28,696 nucleotides of DNA from positions 1-28,696 of the forward strand of contig CAKSDR010000016.1 of NCBI GenBank assembly GCA_934446095.1, read 5' to 3'. Below, piece by piece: positions 1-6,801 of the stretch (position 1 is its first letter; each line of letters opens with the position of its first letter). The notes beneath the pieces are model-generated. The model saw only the letters and a program-made list of their open reading frames with translations, made no database searches and was not told the origin of the DNA. Origin of the DNA: an uncultured Eubacteriales bacterium. GTDB lineage: Bacteria > Bacillota > Clostridia > Oscillospirales > CAG-382. Made by a program: the position numbers and the translations under genes.

Positions 1-841
1 ATCTAAAGCCGTTGCTGCTTTCTTTCATTGCGATAACTATTTTTCCGAGAGAAGTAGGTATATCTGAAGAATCCAATATATGATATTTTACTTCATATTT
101 ATTATCAGAAAGTTCGTTTATTTCATCAATTACGGGACCATAGAATATTCCGCCGCCAAGACTTTTTATAAGATACGGAGTATAATAGAAACCGTCGGAA
201 TAGTAACAGAAATTATTGTTTTTAAAATCAAAGAATGTATTATGATCTACCTTGCCGTTCCATACGCCTTCAACCAGCCAGTCGATATATTTTCCGGAGT
301 ATTTAACATATCCTCCGACGTGTGGGTCGCCTTCCTCATCATAATCTTCCTGAGAATTGGCATAGTCAATGAGACCTTCTCTTGTTACCTTTCCGTTACT
401 ATCATATGCCTTTTCCGGGATTTTATTAAATTTTCCCAACGGATCGTTTTCAAATACGAAATCTGACCAAAAATCCATATTGTTTTCGATTCGCAGCGGT
501 TCGCAAATATATTTTTTTACTTCGTTATTGTACATAGGATATACATAATTTAAACCATTGAAATCAAAAAGACTGTCATATATATTGTCGGAGATGTAGT
601 CGTAACTTCCTTTCGGGAACTGAACCATAAGCGGATAAAGCTGATCAGCAATTCCGGCAAGTTCTTCCTCTGTTGCCGGTACTATTTTATATGAAATGTC
701 AGAAGTGGGGTTTTTACTGTCGTTGGCAATAACATCTTTTGAGTTGTCCACAGGGTCGGGTGTCCTGTTGCAGGAAACCAACGGAATAAAAAGAGTGAGA
801 AGTGCTAGGATGAGGGATACGACTTTGATTTTAGTTTTCAT
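1..841 (-). CDS. Lipoprotein, paralogue of the upstream gene (3' end outside window)
   Basis: An open minus-strand frame starts with ATG at 841 behind a GGAGG site six bases upstream and runs off the left edge after 280 codons without a stop. The first 24 residues are a lipoprotein signal: charged start, hydrophobic core, then L-V-S-C with Cys24 as the probable lipidated residue. A polar linker follows. The rest clearly parallels the neighbouring lipoprotein at 916-1845: both carry an E-N-D-P-L-G-K-F motif and a block rich in Trp, Asp, Asn and Tyr. One 45-residue stretch differs at only four positions between the two proteins. I do not recognise a characterised family. It is probably anchored on the outer face of the membrane. 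It is the last visible gene of an operon with the SH3b/CHAP protein. The C-terminus is missing only because of the window edge. Confidence 0.85.
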   Translation of the reverse strand, partial: MKTKIKVVSLILALLTLFIPLVSCNRTPDPVDNSKDVIANDSKNPTSDISYKIVPATEEELAGIADQLYPLMVQFPKGSYDYISDNIYDSLFDFNGLNYVYPMYNNEVKKYICEPLRIENNMDFWSDFVFENDPLGKFNKIPEKAYDSNGKVTREGLIDYANSQEDYDEEGDPHVGGYVKYSGKYIDWLVEGVWNGKVDHNTFFDFKNNNFCYYSDGFYYTPYLIKSLGGGIFYGPVIDEINELSDNKYEVKYHILDSSDIPTSLGKIVIAMKESSNGFR

Positions 842-915
842 AACTAACCTCCGAAAATATGATTGTTATTTCGTAATAATATAATATTTGAAAGAAAAAG
901 TTTATATTAAACTTT

Positions 916-1845
916 TCAGAAATTTATGGTTTCGATTTCGGGTACAGAAGAGTTTGCTGTTCCGAGGGCGGCTCCGGGGTTAATTCCCGGAATAAAATCG
1001 GCCGGTTGTGCGGAACTGATACTGAGAATTGACCAAAATCTAAATCCGTCGCTGTTTTCTTTCATTACAAGCACAGCAGATCTTACATATACATTATTAT
1101 CCGAATCGACAAAAGAAAAGTCAACACAATATCTGGTATCATAAAATTTCGTTATTTTGTCGATACAAGGAACAGCGGAAGGTGTTTCATCCGACGTCAT
1201 AATAAGGTAAGGTGTATAGTAAAAACCGTCAGAATAATAGCAGTAGTTATTATTATTAAAATCAAAAAATGTATCATGATCTACCTTACCGTTCCATACG
1301 CCTTCAACCAGCCAGTCGATGTAATTTCCGGAATATTTAAGATATCCTCCGACCAGCGGATTTTTATATGCATTGTAATCATCAAGCGAATTGATATACG
1401 CAAGGCAACTTTCTTTGCTTACTTTTCCATTTTCATCGTATGCACCTTGGGGAATTTTATCAAACTTCCCCAAGGGATCGTTTTCGGGGATGTATTCATT
1501 CCAGTATGGTGTATCTTCGTTTTTTTCCATAGCAGTCGAAACAAATTCTTCCGCTTCTTTATCATAGCCACGATATGCATACTGCTGACCGTTATTGCTT
1601 AAAAGTCTATAATATATATTATCTGACGAATTACTATAAGAGTCGTCACGGTCAGCAACAAATATTTCAGAGAGCCTTTCCCCTATTTCGGAAAGTTCCT
1701 TATCCGTCGGCGTTACTATTTTGTATTTAGGATCATCCGGTTTGTCGTTTGAAGTTACTTTTTCCGGCTGTCCGCACGAAGTAAATGAAAGAAGAATTGT
1801 TATAACCGCAATAGAAAAAGATAGAAACCTAACTGTGAATTTCAT
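916..1845 (-). CDS. Lipoprotein of unknown function, duplicated with next gene
   Basis: This 309-residue protein begins at ATG 1845 with GGAGG five bases upstream. Residues 1-23 form a lipoprotein signal peptide ending in F-T-S-C, with Cys24 as lipidation site, followed by a charged low-complexity linker to about residue 40. The mature part has no recognisable enzyme motif. Residues 171-215 (start Y-S-G, end T-P-Y-L-I) are the block shared almost exactly with the paralogue downstream. The gene starts 21 bases after the stop of the CHAP protein and ends 74 bases before the next lipoprotein. Both lipoprotein genes carry the same TTTTCGGAGGTT stretch before their starts, so the duplication appears to have included the ribosome binding site. 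Extracytoplasmic membrane anchoring is a firm inference. Function is unknown; an immunity or hydrolase-inhibitor role is a hypothesis from context. Confidence 0.85.
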   Translation of the reverse strand: MKFTVRFLSFSIAVITILLSFTSCGQPEKVTSNDKPDDPKYKIVTPTDKELSEIGERLSEIFVADRDDSYSNSSDNIYYRLLSNNGQQYAYRGYDKEAEEFVSTAMEKNEDTPYWNEYIPENDPLGKFDKIPQGAYDENGKVSKESCLAYINSLDDYNAYKNPLVGGYLKYSGNYIDWLVEGVWNGKVDHDTFFDFNNNNYCYYSDGFYYTPYLIMTSDETPSAVPCIDKITKFYDTRYCVDFSFVDSDNNVYVRSAVLVMKENSDGFRFWSILSISSAQPADFIPGINPGAALGTANSSVPEIETINF

Positions 1846-1866
1846 AAAAACCTCCGAAAATATAAA

Positions 1867-3069
1867 TTATTTCATATAGTTTCCTATATTAACATAAGTA
1901 ACGGCATCGTTCGGAGTAACAATTTTCTTCTGAATGCTGGAGTTGAATTCTTTGTCTCCGAGTGCTGCGTATGTATGGAATATAGTAATTTCATACTTTC
2001 CATTTTCAAGCGGCTTGCTTGAAAGAATTATACCCGTATGACCATGGACAGGATCACTTGTATTACGGATGCCCGGTCCGGGTTTTCCTTTGTCAACACT
2101 GTAAATTGCGGGAGCGCAGGGAATATTCGTAACCTGCAAGTCATCTCTTTCTTCGGCAACTTTCTTTGTCTGAATGTAGCCGTCGCCGCCGGGAGGAGTA
2201 AGTGTTGTAAAGTTATTAAGGAACCAGTTTGTCAAAGACGGACACTGGGAAGAGCCGGGATGATCCTGCTTGAATGAGGATTGGAGAGAAGTGTAATCGG
2301 ACAAGTCATATTTACTTGAATTTTCATAATACTGCTGTCTTGTATTCGGGTTTGTCATATTAAGATAATCTGCTGCAATCCAGCCCGTATTGCCGTTATG
2401 CTCGACCTCAGCCCACAAATGACCGTCTACATCGCTTTTTGTTTTTCTTCCGGTATAATTTACGGCTTCACCTTTGTTCAAATAACCGAGAGTTCCGGAA
2501 TTAAGACCGTAATTATCGCGTATTCTTACGCCGTCGTCGCTTACGTATCTTGTGCCGCTTGGATTTTGAGCAATATTATCTGTATAAGGATTCGAACCCA
2601 AGTAATTATCAGAAGAAGCATTGTTAAATGAGGAGGCGGATTCTTTAGTATATGCAACCTCTCTTGCCTTTTGTGCAGCTTTTGTGTTTCCCTTTTCAAA
2701 TGCGGCATAGAACATTGTAAGTCCGTCAAGAAGGTTTGGCATGGAGTCTAAGGAATCTTCGTTGATAAAGCCTTTTTTTATGTTTTTCTCAATGGTGCTC
2801 ATTGCTGTCGGAATGTTTTTTTCGATAGTGTTGTCATCAATGTTGTCAAATAAATGCTTTACGCCGAAACTTTCCGATTTTTTCGAGAGAGAATCCTGCA
2901 CGCTTTTTTTGATCTGGCTTCCGAGCGAAATACTGCCGGCAAAACCGAAATTGGAGTTTCCTGAAGCCGAAAAATCATTAAAACCAGAGTTAAAATCCGC
3001 TGCGAAGTTTCTTTCATAATCATCCGCTGCGGGAGAATCATAAAAGTTGTTTGAATAATTTTTGTTCAA
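1867..3069 (-). CDS. SH3b and CHAP-type cell-wall hydrolase without signal peptide
   Basis: The 400-residue protein starts at TTG 3069; no ATG lies nearby and AAAGGAGA is about nine bases upstream. Residues 1-60 are Asn/Ser/Phe-rich and 60-140 look helical and charged, with no hydrophobic signal or membrane segment. Residues about 173-240 form a bacterial SH3 domain (V-R-I-R-D-N-Y-G, then W-A-E-V, then G-W-I-A-A-D-Y-L), a cell-wall binding fold. Residues 270-400 resemble a CHAP/NlpC-type cysteine peptidase or amidase: Cys276 in S-Q-C-P-S-L-T-N-W-F, an A-P-A-I-Y-S strand, and H-G-H-T-G-I-I-L-S with His344 as probable catalytic histidine. Peptidoglycan cleavage is the expected activity. Lack of a leader implies another export route, lysis-dependent release, or a cytosolic role. 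It heads an operon with two lipoproteins. The CHAP assignment is by motif only and could be another papain-like family. Confidence 0.75.
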   Translation of the reverse strand: MNKNYSNNFYDSPAADDYERNFAADFNSGFNDFSASGNSNFGFAGSISLGSQIKKSVQDSLSKKSESFGVKHLFDNIDDNTIEKNIPTAMSTIEKNIKKGFINEDSLDSMPNLLDGLTMFYAAFEKGNTKAAQKAREVAYTKESASSFNNASSDNYLGSNPYTDNIAQNPSGTRYVSDDGVRIRDNYGLNSGTLGYLNKGEAVNYTGRKTKSDVDGHLWAEVEHNGNTGWIAADYLNMTNPNTRQQYYENSSKYDLSDYTSLQSSFKQDHPGSSQCPSLTNWFLNNFTTLTPPGGDGYIQTKKVAEERDDLQVTNIPCAPAIYSVDKGKPGPGIRNTSDPVHGHTGIILSSKPLENGKYEITIFHTYAALGDKEFNSSIQKKIVTPNDAVTYVNIGNYMK

Positions 3070-3117
3070 TTTTGCAATCTCCTTTAAATGTAATAATTAT
3101 AACCGTCTTGCAAGTAC

Positions 3118-3146
3118 ATTATACCAAACGTTTGTTCTAAAGTCAA
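3118..3146 (-). promoter_or_regulatory. Sigma-A promoter of the CHAP/lipoprotein operon
   Basis: On the minus strand TTGACT (3146-3141) and a perfect TATAAT (3123-3118) are separated by exactly 17 bases. Transcription would begin near 3111, giving a leader of about 40 bases before the TTG start of the CHAP gene. Confidence 0.8.
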
Positions 3147-3165
3147 GGGCTTTTTTTCCAGGAGG

Positions 3166-3195
3166 TAAATTTTTGTATACTTATACAAAAATTTA
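3166..3195. repeat. Perfect inverted repeat, possible operator
   Basis: Two perfect 14-base arms (TAAATTTTTGTATA and its complement) are separated by two bases, giving a 30-base palindrome centred on TATACTTATA. It sits 20 bases upstream of the -35 box of the CHAP operon and beyond the nagA terminator. The AT-rich symmetric form fits a dimeric regulator site, loosely like GntR-type sites. A terminator is unlikely: the loop would be tiny and no T-run follows. Confidence 0.6.
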
Positions 3196-3242
3196 CACAA
3201 TATATTTTGCAGGTTTAATAAAAATTGAACATTAGTTTGCCA

Positions 3243-3273
3243 TAAAAATTAAAAACCACACAAAAATGTGTGG
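3243..3273 (-). terminator. Terminator of nagA
   Basis: On the minus strand a seven-base-pair stem CCACACA / TGTGTGG with a TTTT loop is followed by TTTTTAATTTTT. It lies about 40 bases after the nagA stop and fits Rho-independent termination. Confidence 0.8.
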
Positions 3274-3314
3274 TAAAAATCATCGTGCCGTCAAAAATAT
3301 GTGTGTTTTCTTTC

Positions 3315-4367
3315 CTATTTGTAAAATTCACCGTTTATTAAAATTTTTTTGACTTCTAAATTTTTGCTGCAAAGCAAAAGATCGGCATCATACCCGATTT
3401 CAATTTTGCCTTTATTTAATCCCATGAGCGCGGACGGCGTTTCGCTTGCCATTTTAACGGCATCACTTTTCGGTATACCCATTTTAACGGCAGTTTTTAC
3501 GCAGTCCATAAGGCAGGAGGTGCTTCCGGCAAGTTTTCCGTCGCGTGTTTTTGCAATGCCGTTTTTAACATATATCTGCTGACCGCCAAACTCGTATTCG
3601 CCGTCGCAAAGGCCGGATGCGCGCATGCTGTCGCTTATGAGAATCATTCTGTCCGCGCCGAAAATCCTGTAGAGAGCAAGCACTGCCGAGGGATGGAGAT
3701 GAAGTCCGTCCGATATGACCTGAACAAACATATCTTCGGTGATGGCGGCCCCGATAAGCGACGGATCGCGGTGATGAAACGGAGGCATGGCATTAAAAGC
3801 ATGGGTAAGGCATTTTGCGCCGGCGCGCGCAGCCAAAACGCCTTCGTCATATGTTGCGTCGCTGTGGCCCAAACATACGACGCAGCCGCAGTTTTTTATA
3901 AAATCAACGGCGCCGCAAAGTTCGGGTGCGACAGTTACAAGTTTTATATTTTTAAATTTTTTGAATTCCTCAAGATTGGGAAGTTTTATATATTTTTCGT
4001 TCTGAGCGCCCTTGTATTTTGCCGAAATGTACGGGCCCTCCATAGAAAATCCCGGGATATTGGCTCCTCCCGTGCGCGTATCGGCGCTAAGGGCGTGCAT
4101 AATACGCTCGTCCGATTCCGTCATTGTTGTGGGATACCATGTTGTCGTTCCGCGTTCAGCCAAAGCGTGAGCTATCGTTTTAAGGTTGCCGTCCATAGTA
4201 TCGCATCCCATAAATCCATGCGAATGAATGTCTGTAAGACCGGGAATAATTTCAAGTCCGTCGGCATCATATCCATTCCCCGAAAACTTTCCGATTTCTT
4301 TAATTTTCCCGTCTTTTATAAAAATGTCGGTTATTTTTCCGTTTAACATTGCATTTTTAATCAGCAT
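3315..4367 (-). CDS. nagA: N-acetylglucosamine-6-phosphate deacetylase
   Basis: NagA removes acetate from GlcNAc-6-phosphate to give glucosamine-6-phosphate, a cytosolic step in amino-sugar and cell-wall recycling. The frame can be opened at GTG 4379. I prefer ATG 4367, because AGGTG lies nine bases upstream of that ATG and overlaps the GTG itself, giving 350 residues. Numbering from GTG, amidohydrolase hallmarks are visible: D-I-H-S-H-G (His52, His54), S-M-E-G-P-Y (Glu114), G-H-S-D-A (His172), T-H-A-F-N-A-M (His193), S-D-G-L-H, catalytic Asp250 in I-S-D-S-M, and L-A-G-S near 284. The length is a little short for NagA (usually about 380) but all motifs are present. It is monocistronic, with its own terminator. 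No nagB or sugar transporter is adjacent. Confidence 0.92.
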   Translation of the reverse strand: MLIKNAMLNGKITDIFIKDGKIKEIGKFSGNGYDADGLEIIPGLTDIHSHGFMGCDTMDGNLKTIAHALAERGTTTWYPTTMTESDERIMHALSADTRTGGANIPGFSMEGPYISAKYKGAQNEKYIKLPNLEEFKKFKNIKLVTVAPELCGAVDFIKNCGCVVCLGHSDATYDEGVLAARAGAKCLTHAFNAMPPFHHRDPSLIGAAITEDMFVQVISDGLHLHPSAVLALYRIFGADRMILISDSMRASGLCDGEYEFGGQQIYVKNGIAKTRDGKLAGSTSCLMDCVKTAVKMGIPKSDAVKMASETPSALMGLNKGKIEIGYDADLLLCSKNLEVKKILINGEFYK

Positions 4368-4569
4368 TTTTATCGGCACCTATCTTTTTAATATTTTATG
4401 CGGCTAAAAACCGTGAAGTTGCATTTATTTAAAGCGAGTTGGCTTTATTATCCAAAAACTCCTTGGCGTTAGAAATATTATAAGGCAGATTATCTCCGGC
4501 CTTGCGGTCAAATCTATTCCGAGATCTCCGCAGACAGCCCAAAAAACCAGCCCATATGATTTTACGATA

Positions 4570-4743
4570 TCAAGAGGTTCGCGCTTTTTTATTGCTTCTG
4601 CTGCAGGGGCAAGCGTTACTTCTGTATGAAACCATAACATTTCCCCGATTTCTCAAATATTTGTTCACAGTGTTTTGGCGTACATAGACCGGCTGTCCGG
4701 CCGTGTACCTGCCACATCCGCAGCATACTTTTGCAAAATATTT
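4570..4743 (-). other. Cys-rich open frame without a usable start codon; possible gene remnant
   Basis: Between in-frame stops a 57-codon minus-strand frame reads like a zinc-ribbon fragment: V-C-C-G-C-G near its start and N-A-C-P-C-S near its end. It has no ATG, GTG or TTG before the first cysteines. A second overlapping frame (GTG near 4753 to a stop near 4616) and a third of 71 codons (ATG 4640 to 4425) are also open. None has a convincing ribosome binding site and start. This may be a decayed or frameshifted gene, or chance openness inside the nagA leader. Confidence 0.25.
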
Positions 4744-4758
4744 TTAATTTACGCACTG

Positions 4759-4787
4759 ATTATAACATGTTTTTAAATAATTGTAAA
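4759..4787 (-). promoter_or_regulatory. Sigma-A promoter facing nagA
   Basis: On the minus strand TTTACA (4787-4782) and TATAAT (4764-4759) are separated by 17 bases, with TGT just before the -10 as an extended element. Transcription would start near 4752. The nearest firm gene downstream is nagA, implying a leader of about 385 bases unless a small gene lies between. Confidence 0.65.
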
Positions 4788-4792
4788 TGAGT

Positions 4793-4837
4793 GGCAGCGG
4801 ATTCTATCGGCTGCCCTGCCCGGGGGTGCACGGCAGG
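4793..4837. other. Two adjacent GC-rich hairpins between divergent promoters
   Basis: GGCAGC (4793-4798) pairs with GCTGCC (4810-4815), and CCTGCC (4815-4820) pairs with GGCAGG (4832-4837). They lie between the divergent promoters, outside both predicted transcripts. They could be protein-binding palindromes or a remnant of a longer structured element. Confidence 0.4.
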
Positions 4838-4874
4838 AGTTATCCTTATAATACGCTAAAATAATTTATAACTC

Positions 4875-4903
4875 TTGAAAAAAAGGAGGGGGTATGTTAT
4901 AAT
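4875..4903 (+). promoter_or_regulatory. Sigma-A promoter upstream of repeats and ychF
   Basis: TTGAAA (4875-4880) and a perfect TATAAT (4898-4903) are separated by 17 bases. Transcription would start near 4910, exactly where the repeat units begin. ychF starts 380 bases later, so the transcript has a long hairpin-rich leader or is a separate RNA. Confidence 0.7.
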
Positions 4904-4910
4904 AGCGGCA

Positions 4911-4980
4911 GTAAGGTTTGCTTTGCAAACCTTTGCGCGTCCGTAGGACGCTTTCCGCGCCCGCGCTGTTGCCGCATTGA
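4911..4980. repeat. Repeat unit A with hairpins
   Basis: The unit begins with a perfect nine-base-pair hairpin (AAGGTTTGC / GCAAACCTT, loop TTT, 4913-4933). A small hairpin follows (GCGTCC / GGACGC, 4937-4951). Last comes a 30-base GC-rich segment (4951-4980) repeated exactly at 5059-5088. It is much richer in GC than the surroundings. Confidence 0.7.
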
Positions 4981-4987
4981 CGGCCTC

Positions 4988-5019
4988 ACAAAAATGTTTT
5001 TGCAAGCAAACATTTTTGT
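4988..5019. repeat. 12-base inverted repeat
   Basis: ACAAAAATGTTT (4988-4999) and AAACATTTTTGT (5008-5019) are perfect complements around an eight-base loop. The right arm contains a T-run, so it could act as a weak terminator on either strand. It lies between repeat units A and B. Confidence 0.6.
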
Positions 5020-5037
5020 TCATGGTAAAATATCGGA

Positions 5038-5088
5038 GTAAGGTTTTGCAAAGCAAACCTTTCCGCGCCCGCGCTGTTGCCGCATTGA
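5038..5088. repeat. Repeat unit B, lacking the small insert of unit A
   Basis: The unit repeats the AAGGTTT...AAACCTT hairpin (5040-5061), with one bulged T and the loop reading AAA instead of TTT. It continues directly into the same 30-base segment as unit A (5059-5088 equals 4951-4980). Unit A's 18-base insert with its own hairpin is absent. The lead-in AATATCGGAG recurs at 5121-5130, starting a third, more degenerate unit. Confidence 0.7.
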
Positions 5089-5290
5089 GGCTTTAAAAAA
5101 GGTCCTTGCAAAAAACTTAAAATATCGGAGCAAGACTTGCAGAGATAAAATTTGCGTTTCGCGCAGCAGCCGGATTTATAAATTGCAAAAGTTAAACGAA
5201 TTACAAAATTTTTTTGTTTTGATATGTTTGCACAAAAAGTAAAACTTAAAGACGTTAAAAACATTGAGAAATCAAGGAGATGTAAATAAA

Positions 5291-6385
5291 ATGAAACTGG
5301 GAATTGTGGGATTGCCGAATGTCGGAAAAAGCACTTTGTTCAACGCTATAACAAAGGCCGGAGCCGATGCTGCAAATTACCCTTTCTGCACTATTGATCC
5401 GAACGTCGGTATAGCCGCCGTTCCCGACCCTAGACTCAGCCGGCTTTCGCTTATGTACAACCCCAAAAAGTGCACGCCTGCCGTAATAGAGTTTGTTGAT
5501 ATAGCTGGGCTTGTAAAGGGTGCGTCTAAGGGCGAAGGACTCGGAAATAAATTTTTATCGCATATACGCGAAGTGGACGCAATAGTTCATGTTGTAAGAT
5601 GCTTTGAAAACGGAGATATAGTTCATGTTAACGGAAAAGTCGATCCGAAAACCGACGTTGAAACGATAAACCTTGAACTTATTTATTCGGATATCGAAAT
5701 TCTTGAAAGAAGAATTGAAAAAGACAAAAAAATATTAAAGGGCGACAAGTCGGTTGAAAAGGAAATAAATCTTCTTGAAAAAGTGCTCGCTCTTTTGAAT
5801 GAGGGAAAAAGCGCAAGGGAATACTCTTTTTCCGATGACGAAAAAGAACTTATGAAAGACGTTCCCCTTTTGAGTTTAAAGCCTGTAATTTATGCCGCAA
5901 ATATCAGCGAAGAGTTGATTTCGGAACCTGCGGAAAATAACCCGTACTATGTGCAGTTAAAAGAGATAGCGGATCGCGAAAAGGCCGGAATAATACTTAT
6001 CTGCGCACAGATTGAGTCAGAAATCGCCTCGCTTGAGGAAGAAGACAGGGACGAATTTCTTCGTGATCTCGGTCTTGAGTGTTCGGGACTTGATAAACTT
6101 GTGAAAGAGTGCTATTCCCTTTTGGGACTTATAAGTTTTCTCACGGCGGGACCGGATGAGGTTCGCGCGTGGACAATTGAAAAAGGAACAAAGGCGCCTC
6201 AGGCGGCAGGAAAGATTCACTCGGATTTTGAAAGAGGGTTTATCCGCGCAGAGGTTATATCATATGACGACCTTATTCTTTGCGGAAGCGTTGCGGCGGC
6301 AAGGGACAAGGGACTTATGCGAAGCGAAGGAAAAGATTATGTTATGAAAGACGGAGACGTTGTTTTGTTCAGATTTAACGTATGA
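5291..6385 (+). CDS. ychF: Redox-regulated ATPase YchF (Obg/HflX-like GTPase superfamily)
   Basis: YchF/OLA1 proteins bind ATP rather than GTP and associate with ribosomes; they are implicated in translation and stress responses. A TTG at 5264 keeps the frame open, but the start is taken as ATG 5291, with AAGGAG eleven bases upstream. This gives 364 residues, the normal family length. Visible motifs are the P-loop G-L-P-N-V-G-K-S-T (residues 7-15), D-I-A-G-L-V-K-G-A-S (from Asp70), and A-N-I-S-E-E in place of the NKxD guanine motif, as expected for an ATP-preferring YchF. The C-terminal TGS-like domain has the typical F-L-T-A-G-P-D-E-V-R-A-W and ends in G-D-V-V-L-F-R-F. It leads a run with ybaB and recR. 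Confidence 0.96.
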   Translation: MKLGIVGLPNVGKSTLFNAITKAGADAANYPFCTIDPNVGIAAVPDPRLSRLSLMYNPKKCTPAVIEFVDIAGLVKGASKGEGLGNKFLSHIREVDAIVHVVRCFENGDIVHVNGKVDPKTDVETINLELIYSDIEILERRIEKDKKILKGDKSVEKEINLLEKVLALLNEGKSAREYSFSDDEKELMKDVPLLSLKPVIYAANISEELISEPAENNPYYVQLKEIADREKAGIILICAQIESEIASLEEEDRDEFLRDLGLECSGLDKLVKECYSLLGLISFLTAGPDEVRAWTIEKGTKAPQAAGKIHSDFERGFIRAEVISYDDLILCGSVAAARDKGLMRSEGKDYVMKDGDVVLFRFNV

Positions 6386-6424
6386 TTACGCTTTAATTTT
6401 TCATTATTGAAAGGAATTTTTAAA

Positions 6425-6775
6425 ATGAAAGCAAGATTACCTAAAGGTATGGGCGGTCAGGGTCCGCAGAATATGCAGAGCATGTTAAAACAGGCTCAGA
6501 AAATGCAGGAAGAAATGCAGAAAACTCAGGCAGAACTCGAAGAAAAAGAATATTGCACACAGTCGGGCGGCGGTGCATGCCGGGTGAAAATAAACGGGAA
6601 ACACGAGATCTTGTCTATTGAAATATCAAAAGAAATTGTAGATCCCGACGATATCGAAACATTGCAGGACATTATAACCGCGGCGGTAAACGACGCTATA
6701 AGAACGGTTGACGCAGCATCGAGCGAAGCCATGAGCGGAATTACCGGAAGCCTTAACATTCCGGGATTGTTCTGA
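6425..6775 (+). CDS. ybaB: YbaB/EbfC family nucleoid-associated protein
   Basis: A 116-residue DNA-binding protein of the YbaB/EbfC family, which forms tweezer-like dimers and is commonly encoded next to recR, as here. An upstream TTG (6407) is in frame, but ATG 6425 has GAAAGGAA eight bases before it and is preferred. The N-terminal part is Met/Gln/Lys-rich and coiled (repeated K-M-Q-E-E-M-Q-K-T pattern, about residues 17-40). The core follows, with G-G-G-A-C-R-V-K-I-N-G-K and a helical region to the terminal P-G-L-F. It lies 39 bases after ychF and 26 before recR. Confidence 0.94.
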   Translation: MKARLPKGMGGQGPQNMQSMLKQAQKMQEEMQKTQAELEEKEYCTQSGGGACRVKINGKHEILSIEISKEIVDPDDIETLQDIITAAVNDAIRTVDAASSEAMSGITGSLNIPGLF

Positions 6776-6801
6776 TTTCACATTAAGGCAAAGGAATTTT
6801 T

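Noticed and set aside
80..466. 128-codon plus-strand open frame
   Set aside because: It is the antisense shadow of the partial lipoprotein gene, which has a lipobox and a clear paralogue.
3693..4346. 217-codon plus-strand open frame
   Set aside because: It lies entirely opposite nagA, which has all catalytic motifs; the frame is Cys/Phe/Arg-rich like antisense translation and has no ribosome binding site.
4911..5140. Repeats considered as a CRISPR array
   Set aside because: Only two full units of unequal length, internal hairpins, no regular spacers and no cas genes.
4988..5264. 92-codon minus-strand open frame across the repeat region
   Set aside because: It spans the repeats, has Cys/Phe-rich composition, no ribosome binding site, and runs against the predicted plus-strand transcript.
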